The notes under the pieces are model-generated. The model saw only the letters and a program-made list of their open reading frames with translations. It ran no database searches and was not told where the DNA came from. 64,000 nucleotides of DNA, taken from the NCBI GenBank assembly GCA_020050835.1, contig JAGVKB010000039.1, forward strand, positions 90,331-154,330, read 5' to 3'. How positions within the stretch are numbered: position 1 is the first letter of the stretch; each line of letters begins with the position of its first letter. Positions 38,573 to 46,956 of the stretch are shown here, one piece after another. The DNA comes from Candidatus Obscuribacterales bacterium. Lineage in GTDB: Bacteria > Cyanobacteriota > Vampirovibrionia > Obscuribacterales > Obscuribacteraceae. The position numbers and the translations under genes are program-made.

Positions 38573-39952
38573 ATGGCTCAAGAGAGATCGTCATTTGGAA
38601 TCAAGAGCAAGCGAGTCTGTTTACCCACCGGCATAGCCAGCGCGACAGTAGTTGTAAAAGACGGGAAAATCACAGCTATCGCTCGATACGATCAAAGTGA
38701 TTTGGGATGCCCGGTAATTGATGCCGGTGATTCAGTCGTTATGCCGGGTTTGGTTGACAGCCATGTTCATGTCAATGAGCCTGGACGGACCGAGTGGGAA
38801 GGATTTGAAACAGCCACTAAATCTGCCGCTGCCGGTGGTGTCACGACGATCGCCGACATGCCGCTCAATTCCAATCCGGTTACGACCACTCTCGAGTATC
38901 TCGATGAAAAGCTTGCGTCAGCGAGAGAGAGACTCTGGGTCGATTGTGCCTTTTGGGGAGGCGTGGTTCCAGGCAACGCAAAGCAGCTCGAGGCCATGAT
39001 TGACCGGGGAGTGGTCGGGTTTAAATGCTTTCTCATTCACTCTGGAATCGATGATTTCCCCAACGTGACCGAGAGCGATTTAAATGAAGCCATGCCAATC
39101 CTGGCTCGAAGGGGCGTTCCGCTCCTGGTTCATGCCGAGTTGGAAAGCGGAGATGGTGGCCATGACCATCACTGGGGTGACGATCATGGCTGTTATAAAT
39201 CCTTTCTCAAATCGAGACCGAGGCTCTGGGAAAACAACGCCATTGAATTGATGGTAAGGCTTTGCAGGCAATACAAAGGCAAAGTACATATCGTCCACCT
39301 CTCCAGCTCTGATGCCTTGCCGCTTATTAGCTCTGCCAAGCAGGAAGGTCTGCAGTTTACCGTCGAAACTTGTCCGCATTACCTGATATTTTCAGCCGAG
39401 GAGATTCCGGATGCCGACCCCAGGTTCAAATGTGCACCGCCAATCAGGGAGAAGGAGAATCGCGAGCGGTTGTGGAGCGCGGTGAAAGACGGGACTGTCG
39501 ACATAATTGTCTCCGACCATTCGCCCTGCCTGCCCGAACTCAAATTTCTCGCTGAAGGAGATTTGAAAAAAGCATGGGGCGGCATCTCCTCGTTGCAGTT
39601 TCGTCTTCCGGCTATCTGGACTGAAGCAAGCAAGCGCGGCTTTCGCGTTGAAGATCTTGTAACCTGGATGTGCTTGCGACCGGCTGAATTTCTCGGTCTC
39701 GACTCTCGTAAGGGTCGTCTGGCGCCGGGCTATGACGCCGATATCGTAATTTGGGATCCCGAAAGAGCATTCAATATTGAAAGCTCGATCATTCACCATC
39801 GGCACAAGGTGACTCCATATGAAGGAAGAAACCTGCATGGAGCTGTGAAGACAAGTTTTGTCCGCGGCCAAAAAGTATTCGACAACGGCAGCTTGTCGGA
39901 GCGACCATTGGGAGAGTTGTTGCTCGGCAAGCGTGTGGAGATTAGGCAGTAA
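38573..39952 (+). CDS. allB: Allantoinase
   Basis: 459 residues, cyclic amidohydrolase superfamily. It hydrolyses allantoin to allantoate in the cytoplasm. Metal-site landmarks: D-x-H-x-H in VDSHVHVNEPG (~61-70), carboxylatable Lys151 in GFKCFLIHSG, His in LLVHAELESG (~187), His in VHIVHLSSS (~241) and Asp in IVSDHSPC (~316). NEPG rather than the dihydroorotase-type motif and a ~455-residue length support allantoinase. The three following genes of the same pathway confirm it. The TAA overlaps the next ATG by one base (TAATG). First gene of the ureide cluster; its leader carries the hairpins described at 38306-38572. Confidence 0.95.
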   Translation: MAQERSSFGIKSKRVCLPTGIASATVVVKDGKITAIARYDQSDLGCPVIDAGDSVVMPGLVDSHVHVNEPGRTEWEGFETATKSAAAGGVTTIADMPLNSNPVTTTLEYLDEKLASARERLWVDCAFWGGVVPGNAKQLEAMIDRGVVGFKCFLIHSGIDDFPNVTESDLNEAMPILARRGVPLLVHAELESGDGGHDHHWGDDHGCYKSFLKSRPRLWENNAIELMVRLCRQYKGKVHIVHLSSSDALPLISSAKQEGLQFTVETCPHYLIFSAEEIPDADPRFKCAPPIREKENRERLWSAVKDGTVDIIVSDHSPCLPELKFLAEGDLKKAWGGISSLQFRLPAIWTEASKRGFRVEDLVTWMCLRPAEFLGLDSRKGRLAPGYDADIVIWDPERAFNIESSIIHHRHKVTPYEGRNLHGAVKTSFVRGQKVFDNGSLSERPLGELLLGKRVEIRQ

Positions 39953-41034
39953 TGGAACGAAATTTCAATCTGGAAGCAGCGAGCTTCACCGGTCTTGTCG
40001 ACCTGGCTCAAGCAAAGGTGGGTGGAAAGGCTCTGTTGTGCTCGGACGAGTTTTTCGCCGGAATGGATAATTTATTGAAGCCAGGACGCGGTATCTTCCT
40101 GCCCGATGAGTACACCGATCGTGGCAAATGGATGGACGGATGGGAAACTCGCCGAAAGCGTGTGCCGGGATACGACTGGTGCGTGATCGAGCTCGGCATT
40201 CCAGGTGTTATTAGGGGAGTCGATATAGACACTAATCACTTTCTGGGAAATCATCCTCCCTATGCGTCGCTTGAAGCCGTCTCCATTGACACGGCGATTA
40301 CACCCGATGAGCTGTCCAAATTATCTTGGACTGAAGTCCTGACTAAATCAGCGCTGAAGCAAGGCTCTCAAAACGTTTTTGCTGTCAGTCACCCCGGTCG
40401 TTGGACTCACATACGATTGAATATCTTTCCTGATGGTGGCGTTGCGCGCTTGAAAGTCTTTGGCGAAGCAAGACCGTTGTGGAGCCTCGTCGGACGTGGA
40501 GAGAAGGTAGACCTGGCTGCAATCGAGAATGGTGGCTTGGTTGTGGCCGCTAACGACATGTTTTTCGGCAATAAGAATAATATGATCATGCCGGGGCGAG
40601 CGCTTAATATGGGTGATGGCTGGGAAACGAGACGGCGACGCGAGCCCGGTCATGATTGGGCGGTCGTGCAACTCGGGCATCCCGGAATTATTGAAAAACT
40701 GGAGATTGACACCAATCATTACAAAGGTAACTTCCCCGACACTTGCTGGGTTGAAGGCTGCTTCGCTCCGGGCGCGTTGATGGATACCTTGACTCATACC
40801 CAATTCGAATGGATGGAAGTTTTGGAGCGGACCAAGCTCAAGGCCGATCACCGGCATCTCTTCGAAAAGGAATTGAAGGAAAAAGGTCCTTGGACGCATC
40901 TGAGAATCAACATCGCGCCCGATGGTGGTATTAGTCGTTTGCGAGCATTTGGGACGCTGGCTGAACAGGCTCATTCAACGGAAGCAGGAGGGCTCAAGCT
41001 TGAACCTGAAGAGTATCAATCAGCTAAGCGCTGA
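39952..41034 (+). CDS. alc: Allantoicase
   Basis: 360 residues made of two homologous jelly-roll halves (~25-170 and ~195-345). Each contains the family signature: GWETRRKRVPGYDW then DTNHFLGN in the first, GWETRRRREPGHDW then DTNHYKGNFPD in the second. It cleaves allantoate to ureidoglycolate and urea. It is coupled to allB by a 1-base overlap, and its 3' end overlaps uraD by 35 bases. Length and both repeats are normal, with no sign of decay. Confidence 0.96.
   Translation: MERNFNLEAASFTGLVDLAQAKVGGKALLCSDEFFAGMDNLLKPGRGIFLPDEYTDRGKWMDGWETRRKRVPGYDWCVIELGIPGVIRGVDIDTNHFLGNHPPYASLEAVSIDTAITPDELSKLSWTEVLTKSALKQGSQNVFAVSHPGRWTHIRLNIFPDGGVARLKVFGEARPLWSLVGRGEKVDLAAIENGGLVVAANDMFFGNKNNMIMPGRALNMGDGWETRRRREPGHDWAVVQLGHPGIIEKLEIDTNHYKGNFPDTCWVEGCFAPGALMDTLTHTQFEWMEVLERTKLKADHRHLFEKELKEKGPWTHLRINIAPDGGISRLRAFGTLAEQAHSTEAGGLKLEPEEYQSAKR
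40986..40992 (+). promoter_or_regulatory. Ribosome-binding site that fixes the uraD start
   Basis: AGGAGGG, 7 bases before TTG 41000, inside the end of alc. It rules out the longer frame that opens at 40922. Confidence 0.8.
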
Positions 41035-41521
41035 GGAAGCTAAATCCGAATTCTTGCGTTGCTGCTATTCGACTTCCTGGGCAAACGAAATGACAAAGTG
41101 CATTCCATTTAAGGATGAAAGCGAAATGGTGGCTGCTTCGGAGTCAATTGCGCGGAAGCTTACGCAGTCCGACTGGCTCGAAGCATTTGCCGGACATCCG
41201 AAAATTGGTCAAGATATCGACAGCCTGAAAGTGAAGTTTAAGAATACAGCAGATTGGTCTGCCGGCGAGCAAGCCGGGGTCGACAGCGCATCGGAAGAAG
41301 TTTTGCAGCAGCTGAGCGAAGGCAACCGAGCTTATGAGGAGAAGTTCGGATACATCTTTATAGTGTGCGCAACCGGCAAGAGTGCGGCCGAAATGCTTGC
41401 TCTACTTCAGGAGCGGATGGGCAATACACCGGAGAAGGAGTTGCTCATTGCCATGGCTGAGCAGGAGAAAATTACCAGGATCAGACTGGAAAGATTGGTA
41501 AGTGCTACCGAGGAAGAGTAG
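41000..41521 (+). CDS. uraD: OHCU decarboxylase (2-oxo-4-hydroxy-4-carboxy-5-ureidoimidazoline decarboxylase)
   Basis: 173 residues from TTG 41000 (the AGGAGGG 7 bases upstream decides the start); family length is ~165-175. It converts OHCU to S-allantoin, the last step from urate. The hallmark is AGHPKIGQD with the catalytic His, followed by NRAYEEKFGYIFIVCATGKSA. The gene overlaps alc by 35 bases. Urate oxidase and hydroxyisourate hydrolase are not in the window, so the upper steps must be encoded elsewhere or be spontaneous. Confidence 0.95.
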   Translation: MNLKSINQLSAEEAKSEFLRCCYSTSWANEMTKCIPFKDESEMVAASESIARKLTQSDWLEAFAGHPKIGQDIDSLKVKFKNTADWSAGEQAGVDSASEEVLQQLSEGNRAYEEKFGYIFIVCATGKSAAEMLALLQERMGNTPEKELLIAMAEQEKITRIRLERLVSATEEE

Positions 41522-41556
41522 TAAGTGCTACCGGGGGATTAATTGAATTATAGTAG

Positions 41557-41637
41557 GGGCGGCTCTGGCAGCCGCCCAGGGACAGGCGATCAAGGACAGA
41601 GTGGGCGGCTACAAGAGCCGCCGCTGCGAAAGCCGCC
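41557..41637. repeat. REP-like palindrome cluster (copy 2)
   Basis: GGGCGGCT/AGCCGCCC (41557-41564 and 41570-41577, loop CTGGC) is followed by GGCGGCT/AGCCGCC (41604-41610 and 41616-41622, loop ACAAG) and a third unpaired AGCCGCC arm at 41631-41637. The core equals the reverse complement of the 11616-11638 element. It interrupts the ureide cluster between uraD and the DUF6986-type gene. Confidence 0.7.
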
Positions 41638-41741
41638 GCTCCATCCGGAGCGAGCAAGATCACAGTTAAACGGTACTAGCTGCATGTTTGATTGGTCGAC
41701 AGGGAAAAACGAAGTCGGTGATTGCCACCGGTTGATTGCCT

Positions 41742-41748
41742 AAGGAGG
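41742..41748 (+). promoter_or_regulatory. Ribosome-binding site for the DUF6986-type gene
   Basis: AAGGAGG, 8 bases before ATG 41757. It excludes the upstream TTG at 41736. Confidence 0.8.
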
Positions 41749-41756
41749 CGGACAGA

Positions 41757-43217
41757 ATGAAAGTTTCAATCACGAAGGAGCAACAGGAAGAAATCTTTGC
41801 TCGCTTGCGCGAAGCCAATGTCGAATTCTCGAAGAAGTATCCGGGAGAAAGCGCGGCCCGTCAACCGGTTCACACTGTATACGGTGGTGCGCAGCTGTAC
41901 AAATCCGACTCTGCCGTCAGATTGGGAGCGATGGCGCGTCAAGCGATGGAAGAGAACGCGCCGAATTATGTCATCTTTGCCCGCGCGCTGTCATTGCCTG
42001 GGTGTGAGAAGCTGCCGACTGCTGACAAGGAGATCAAAGCGCTCGCCGCAATGCTTGAGAGCAATTCGGAAAAAGTGCGCAGCGAGCAGCCTCACGCCTG
42101 GTTGGCGCATGCAGTCTACACGCGGGTTTTGGGTAAACTGAAGAGTGAGCCGGTGGAGGATTTCCGGATAGACTTTGAGGACGGCTACGGCAATCGTCCT
42201 GATCAGGAAGAGGATGGTCATGCTGAGCTGGCTGCTCAGGAAGTCGCTAAAGCGATGAAAGACAAGACAATTTCGCCTTTCATCGGCATCCGGGTGAAAC
42301 AATTCAACGAAGAGCTGAAGGAGAGAAGCGCTCGAACTTTAGACATTTTTGTCTCAACTTTGCTCGAGCTTACCGGTGGAGTGTTGCCGGACAACTTCGT
42401 AGTCACATTACCGAAAGTTACCATCCCTGCTCAGGTGACCGCACCGGTAAAATTATTGGAGATCATCGAGTCGAAGAACGGTCTGCGACCAGGAACACTT
42501 AAAATTGAATTGATGGTGGAGACTCCGCAATCAATCATCAATCATCGAGGCGAAATCGCCCTGCCATCATTGGTTGCTGCCGGGGACGGGCGAGTGACTG
42601 GCGCGCATTTTGGAACATACGACTACACCGCTTCCTGCAATATCACTGCTCTGCACCAGGCGATGGATCATCCGGCTTGCGATTTCGCGCGCAGTATGAT
42701 GAAGGTATCGCTGGCCGGAACTGATGTCTGGCTGTCTGATGGCGCGACCAACGTGATGCCGGTGGGCCCGCATCGCCGCGAGAAGGATGGTGGCACTCTG
42801 TCCGAAATTCAGGCCCAAGAAAATCGGTCTGTCGTGCATCGTGCCTGGAAACTAAGCTTCGGTCACATTTCGCACTCACTGAGTAACGCTTTCTATCAGG
42901 GATGGGATCTCCATCCGGCCCAATTGCCGATTCGCTTTGCTGCTTGCTACTCCTTCTTCCTGGAAGGATTCGAGCCGGCCTCTGTCCGGCTCAGATCGTT
43001 TGTTGAAAAGGCGGCCCAAGCTACGTTGGTTGGAGACGTGTTTGACGACGCGGCTACCGGTCAAGGGCTGCTAAATTACTTCTTGCGAGCGCTCAATTGT
43101 GGCGCCATCACTGAAGAGGAAGTGAAAGCGACCGGGTTGACGACCGACGAAATACGCGGCCGGTCATTCCTGAAAATTCTGGAGAATCGGCGAAGCAAGG
43201 AAAAGGTAACAAGCTAA
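41757..43217 (+). CDS. DUF6986-type protein (HpcH/HpaI-citrate lyase-malate synthase-like TIM barrel)
   Basis: 486 residues from ATG 41757. It has the look of the HpcH/HpaI aldolase / malate synthase superfamily: RIDFEDGYGNR, IELMVETPQSI with a Glu in the metal-ligand position, and GAHFGTYDYTASCN with an Asp in the second metal position. The segments SDGATNVMPVG and the late GWDLHPAQLPIR are consistent with this group. Members are sometimes labelled phosphoenolpyruvate kinase without good evidence. Its place right after uraD suggests it handles the C2/C3 product of ureide breakdown, for example glyoxylate condensation; this is inference. It is coupled to the next small gene by a TAATG overlap. 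Confidence 0.75.
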   Translation: MKVSITKEQQEEIFARLREANVEFSKKYPGESAARQPVHTVYGGAQLYKSDSAVRLGAMARQAMEENAPNYVIFARALSLPGCEKLPTADKEIKALAAMLESNSEKVRSEQPHAWLAHAVYTRVLGKLKSEPVEDFRIDFEDGYGNRPDQEEDGHAELAAQEVAKAMKDKTISPFIGIRVKQFNEELKERSARTLDIFVSTLLELTGGVLPDNFVVTLPKVTIPAQVTAPVKLLEIIESKNGLRPGTLKIELMVETPQSIINHRGEIALPSLVAAGDGRVTGAHFGTYDYTASCNITALHQAMDHPACDFARSMMKVSLAGTDVWLSDGATNVMPVGPHRREKDGGTLSEIQAQENRSVVHRAWKLSFGHISHSLSNAFYQGWDLHPAQLPIRFAACYSFFLEGFEPASVRLRSFVEKAAQATLVGDVFDDAATGQGLLNYFLRALNCGAITEEEVKATGLTTDEIRGRSFLKILENRRSKEKVTS

Positions 43218-43417
43218 TGGACAGATATTATCTTATCGACGCAATCAAGCGGATCGAACTGGAGCGAGAGGCTCATGACGAGAAGTTCGCTGCCAATGAG
43301 GTTCACAAAAATTGCTTGCCTCGATTTGATTCAGTGATTGAAAAGCTGAAGCTGGAGCTTGCTAAATTGTCTGAAATTTCACCCGGCCCGGCTGCCGGCT
43401 CTAGCAACAACGCCTGA
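43217..43417 (+). CDS. Conserved-looking 66-residue protein ending the ureide cluster
   Basis: ATG 43217 shares its first base with the stop of the upstream gene (TAATG), and AAGGT lies about 10 bases upstream. It has 66 residues, is highly charged and helical (IDAIKRIELEREAHDEKFAA, then IEKLKLELAKLSEI), and ends in a Gly/Ser/Ala tail. Helical amphipathicity suggests a coiled-coil or accessory subunit. No known family is recognised; coupling to the DUF6986-type gene is the main evidence that it is real. Confidence 0.68.
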   Translation: MDRYYLIDAIKRIELEREAHDEKFAANEVHKNCLPRFDSVIEKLKLELAKLSEISPGPAAGSSNNA

Positions 43418-43419
43418 GC

Positions 43420-45042
43420 TCATTGGCTCGTCACTGCTGTTCTTGGCAAGGTGAGGTCGATCAAAAAGGTAGAGCCATTGCCTACTTCGCTTTTCAGCTC
43501 GATCTTTCCGCCCATCAATTCCACCAGCGATTTGCTGATTGAGAGTCCCAGACCGGTGCCTTCGAACTTTCGAGTGGAGCCGGACTCTACTTGACTAAAG
43601 GGAAGAAACAATCGTTGTTGGTCGGCTGCGCTGATCCCGATACCGGTATCTTCCACCGCAAATCTAATGGTGGCGGTCTCCTTGCGTAGCTGCAAGACTT
43701 TGCCTGAAACGGTGACAGATCCTTGCTCTGTAAACTTGATGGCGTTGCCGAGCAGTTTGGACAGCACCTGCTTCAATCGACCGCAATCACCTACGACAAT
43801 TTCAGGCATGTTTGGATCTAATTGCAAATGCAGGTCGAGACGCTTTTCGTGGCAGAGCTTGAACAGCGTCTGCACGGTTTCTCTTACCACGAGCGCCGGA
43901 TCGAATGGGCGCTGATAAATCAGCATCGTGCCGGATTCAATCGCCGAGACGTCTAGCAGGTCGTTTACCATCAAAAGCAGAGCGGAGGCTGAATCGTGGA
44001 CAATCGTCGCCAGACCTCTTTGGTCGTCTGACAGGTGCTCTACCATCAACAACTCATTAGCGCTGATGATGGCGCTCAACGGAGTCCGGAGCTCATGACT
44101 CACAACTGCCAGGAATGCTGATTTTACTTTCGACGCCTGGAGCGCTTCGTCGCGTGCTTGCTCCAGCGCTTGGTTAGCTCTAGCCAATTCTTCAATGCGA
44201 CATTCGAGTTGCAAGTGCAGCTGTACAATTTTTTCCTCCGCCTGTTTCTTTTTCGTGGCGTCACGCGCGATTACAGAGGAGCCGATCAATTTCCCTTGTG
44301 AGTTATGGATCGGTGAAATAGTCAAGGATACGAAGATTTTCCCCCCGTCCTTCCGTAATCCTTCAGTCTCGAAATGCTCCATCAACTCGCCGAGATTTAG
44401 CACCTGCATGGTGCGAGAGTTTGGAGAGCGGAACTCCGGAGGAACTAAGATTGAAATTGGATTTCCGATCATCTCTCTGCTCGTAAATCCAAAAATCGTT
44501 TCCGCGCCGCGATTCCAGCTGGAGATAATGCCGTCAAGCGTTCTGCCGATAATTGCATCGCGCGAGAATTCCACAATGGATGAAAGCTGAGCGCTTAGGT
44601 CCTCGGCTGCTTTGCGCTGCGTAATGTCAACGGCAATTCCGCCCAGATATCTTTTCCCAGATGGAGTAATAATTGGAAACTTATAGACCATGCTATGGAT
44701 GGTGCCGTTCTCAAACGGAACACTTTCAATCGTTTCAAACGGAACTCCGGAATCTCTTACGTGATCATCGTTGTCGGTAAAGTGCCGGGCGAGTTGTTCT
44801 GGCAACCATTCATAATCTGTCTTGCCAAGGAAGTCCGCCGGGTCGACTTTGAAAAACTCGGCAAAACTTCGGCTGGCATACAGATAACGTCCGCTTTCGT
44901 CTTTAATGAAGGATAGAGCCGGATTGTAATTCAAAAAGTCGGTCAGCAGCTGCCTAACGTCGTCCAGCTTGCGCTGAGCATCCAACCACCCGCGGCGAGT
45001 AAGCAGCAGCTCATTTTCCAGTTTTGCAAAGTCAGCTTCCAT
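43420..45042 (-). CDS. Soluble PAS-PAS sensor histidine kinase
   Basis: 540 residues, no transmembrane helix. A short N-terminal coiled coil leads to two PAS domains: ~35-155 (ESGRYLYASRSFAEFF, ending AVDITQRKAAED) and ~155-275 (SRDAIIGRTLDGIISSWNRGAE, ending ARDATKKKQAEE). A coiled coil and HisKA follow, with FLAVVSHELRTPLSA (His ~315), then HATPase_c with N-box LLGNAIKFTEQG, G1 VEDTGIGIS and G2 GTGLGLSISKSLVELMGG. All catalytic boxes are intact. There is no attached or adjacent receiver. The ligand sensed is unknown. It is convergent with the ureide cluster (2 bases apart). Confidence 0.93.
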   Translation of the reverse strand: MEADFAKLENELLLTRRGWLDAQRKLDDVRQLLTDFLNYNPALSFIKDESGRYLYASRSFAEFFKVDPADFLGKTDYEWLPEQLARHFTDNDDHVRDSGVPFETIESVPFENGTIHSMVYKFPIITPSGKRYLGGIAVDITQRKAAEDLSAQLSSIVEFSRDAIIGRTLDGIISSWNRGAETIFGFTSREMIGNPISILVPPEFRSPNSRTMQVLNLGELMEHFETEGLRKDGGKIFVSLTISPIHNSQGKLIGSSVIARDATKKKQAEEKIVQLHLQLECRIEELARANQALEQARDEALQASKVKSAFLAVVSHELRTPLSAIISANELLMVEHLSDDQRGLATIVHDSASALLLMVNDLLDVSAIESGTMLIYQRPFDPALVVRETVQTLFKLCHEKRLDLHLQLDPNMPEIVVGDCGRLKQVLSKLLGNAIKFTEQGSVTVSGKVLQLRKETATIRFAVEDTGIGISAADQQRLFLPFSQVESGSTRKFEGTGLGLSISKSLVELMGGKIELKSEVGNGSTFLIDLTLPRTAVTSQ

Positions 45043-45244
45043 CGATCAAAGTGCAAGAAGTCGAGACCGGAGTCCGGAGAGCGAACAAGATAGTGGACAT
45101 CCGAAAGCAAGCGGCGCGCTATCTACAATCATACTGGACTTAAGGATGCTGAGTGGATTAGATTTGCGGCAAGCAGCACCAGTATCCCGTGGCGCCTGGC
45201 ATTAAGGGCGCGCGAGCATGACAGATCGGAACGGTTGTGGGCGT

Positions 45245-45586
45245 TCAGTGGGCCAGACTGTTGGGCCGCTTGAATATCAGAGAGTTTAGATCCTCCTTGG
45301 TGTCCTGTGAATCGAGAACCAGTGCCTGAATATGGCGGATGAAGCTTTGCAGTAGCTCAATCTCAAAGAAACGGCATTTCTGTCCGATCGTTTCCAATCT
45401 CGGTGCTGGCATTTCTTCCCGATAATCGATATCGAAGCCCAGTTCTAGGAACGCATGTGCAGCGAAGAACAATTCCCAGTGTTTGAGAATGAAATGCCCG
45501 GCACGACTAGTGCCATACAAATTCTCAGCGACATTAACCTGGTGCGGAAAGCTGCCGGAATAAGTTGTGGTGTAAGTGGGTATCAC
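45245..45586 (-). CDS. Hypothetical protein
   Basis: 113 residues from a GTG at 45586. The composition is protein-like: aromatic-rich HFILKHWELFFAAHAFLELGFDIDY, then helical CRFFEIELLQSFIRHIQAL. No Shine-Dalgarno is obvious and no signal peptide or domain is recognised. It is divergent from the LGFP gene with only about 40 bases between starts. It may be real on composition; a chance frame cannot be excluded. Confidence 0.45.
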   Translation of the reverse strand: MIPTYTTTYSGSFPHQVNVAENLYGTSRAGHFILKHWELFFAAHAFLELGFDIDYREEMPAPRLETIGQKCRFFEIELLQSFIRHIQALVLDSQDTKEDLNSLIFKRPNSLAH

Positions 45587-45627
45587 TAAGGTAAAAGAAG
45601 GGGCCGGTCACTCCTGGAGTAATTAAA

Positions 45628-46887
45628 ATGGACGGAAATTCCTTACCGGATACTGCAACTGCTGAGAATTTTGCCGGAGTGACAACGAAAAGTGCATGGC
45701 TCCGATCACTAAAATTAGTGCTTCTGATAACTGGCCTCTTACTGTTGTCAGCCCGACCTGCTTCCGCTGCCCAGTTTGAGCAGGAAAGTACATACATCAG
45801 CTGGAAAACGGCTGCTGGTAGTGCTACTGATCCCTACAGGCAGCGTCTGCTTATAGACACCGCGCGCCAAACGGCAACATTTCGTGCTAATGCAGCGGAT
45901 CGGTCTCGGGGTGAGCTCACATTCAAGTGGGACGCTCCCCCAAAGGTAATACCGATCGGTGCTGGAACTACAACCCTCAAGTTTGGCGGAAAAATTTCAG
46001 CTATGCCGCCTACTCCTGGTCTGACTGGTTCGATCATGGCGGGCTGTTCACCCACTTATATGGCGGCGGTAACTCCGAGGAACTTTCACAAAGTGTCGGT
46101 AGGTTGGCCAGCTAACTCAAACCCAATCGGAGGTGATACGCAAATCACGCTTACTGGGAGTCCGTCCGTTTTGGATATCAAGGTCACTGGCAGCACTAAG
46201 GCGTTTAATGTGGTTTATGAGCTGAACGGCGTCGTTGAGGTAGTGTACCTATATAGACTGAACAAAGGCTCACCCGCTGGCGGTGGCACGACAGGCGGAA
46301 CTGGCGGCACCACAGGAGGTAGCACGGGTGGAAGCGGTGGTGCCAATGATATTGGCGGGCCGATTGGCTTTGTCTACAGGCAACTGAATGGCGCAAGTGG
46401 TCCCTTAGGAAATGTTAGAAGCGCTGAGATCAATGCGACCACGTCTCCAAAGGGCACGACTGGTCGGGTGCGTCACTTTAACGGTGGTCAAATTGACTTG
46501 CACACCAACGGACGTTTTAATGGACAGGCTTTTGCTGTCTACGGCGAAATTGGGCGCAAGTACAATGCCCTTGGCGGCACGATGTTTCGTCTAGGGTTCC
46601 CGGTCAGCAACGAGGGGGACGTCCCAACTGCTACAAAGGGGCGCTGGCAGGCGTTTGAAGATGGGTTAATGATCTACCATTCGAGCGGCAGATACAGAGG
46701 TCAAACCTTCGAAATAGATGGCACGATTTTCAATGCTTATAACAAAAACGGAGGCATGAATAGCTTTCTGGGACTGCCTGTATCAGATCCAACTCCAATT
46801 TCAGTCGGACTACGCCAGTTGTTCGAGTATGGTTACATGGATTGGTTTAGGGCTGATAAAGTGACAAAGTCCTATCGCTACAGATAG
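45628..46887 (+). CDS. Secreted protein with LGFP repeats
   Basis: 419 residues. ATG 45628 has GGAG about 9 bases upstream. An N-terminal polar stretch precedes a signal anchor or signal peptide (LVLLITGLLLLSARPASAAQ, ~30-50). A beta-rich domain (~50-215) and a Gly/Thr/Ser linker (~218-245) follow. Then three LGFP-type repeats (~250-410): IGFVYRQLNGASGPLG, IGRKYNALGGTMFRLGFPVS and IFNAYNKNGGMNSFLGLPVS, each followed by a F-x-x-G aromatic turn. LGFP repeats are best known in actinobacterial cell-wall proteins and are thought to bind or anchor to wall material. It lies just upstream of the TadG-like gene. Confidence 0.82.
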   Translation: MDGNSLPDTATAENFAGVTTKSAWLRSLKLVLLITGLLLLSARPASAAQFEQESTYISWKTAAGSATDPYRQRLLIDTARQTATFRANAADRSRGELTFKWDAPPKVIPIGAGTTTLKFGGKISAMPPTPGLTGSIMAGCSPTYMAAVTPRNFHKVSVGWPANSNPIGGDTQITLTGSPSVLDIKVTGSTKAFNVVYELNGVVEVVYLYRLNKGSPAGGGTTGGTGGTTGGSTGGSGGANDIGGPIGFVYRQLNGASGPLGNVRSAEINATTSPKGTTGRVRHFNGGQIDLHTNGRFNGQAFAVYGEIGRKYNALGGTMFRLGFPVSNEGDVPTATKGRWQAFEDGLMIYHSSGRYRGQTFEIDGTIFNAYNKNGGMNSFLGLPVSDPTPISVGLRQLFEYGYMDWFRADKVTKSYRYR

Positions 46888-46956
46888 GCGAAGTTGCCAG
46901 TCGAATGACGAGTTACCTTTTGAGAACCGACAAAGTAAGACCTGAGGCGTCAGGGA

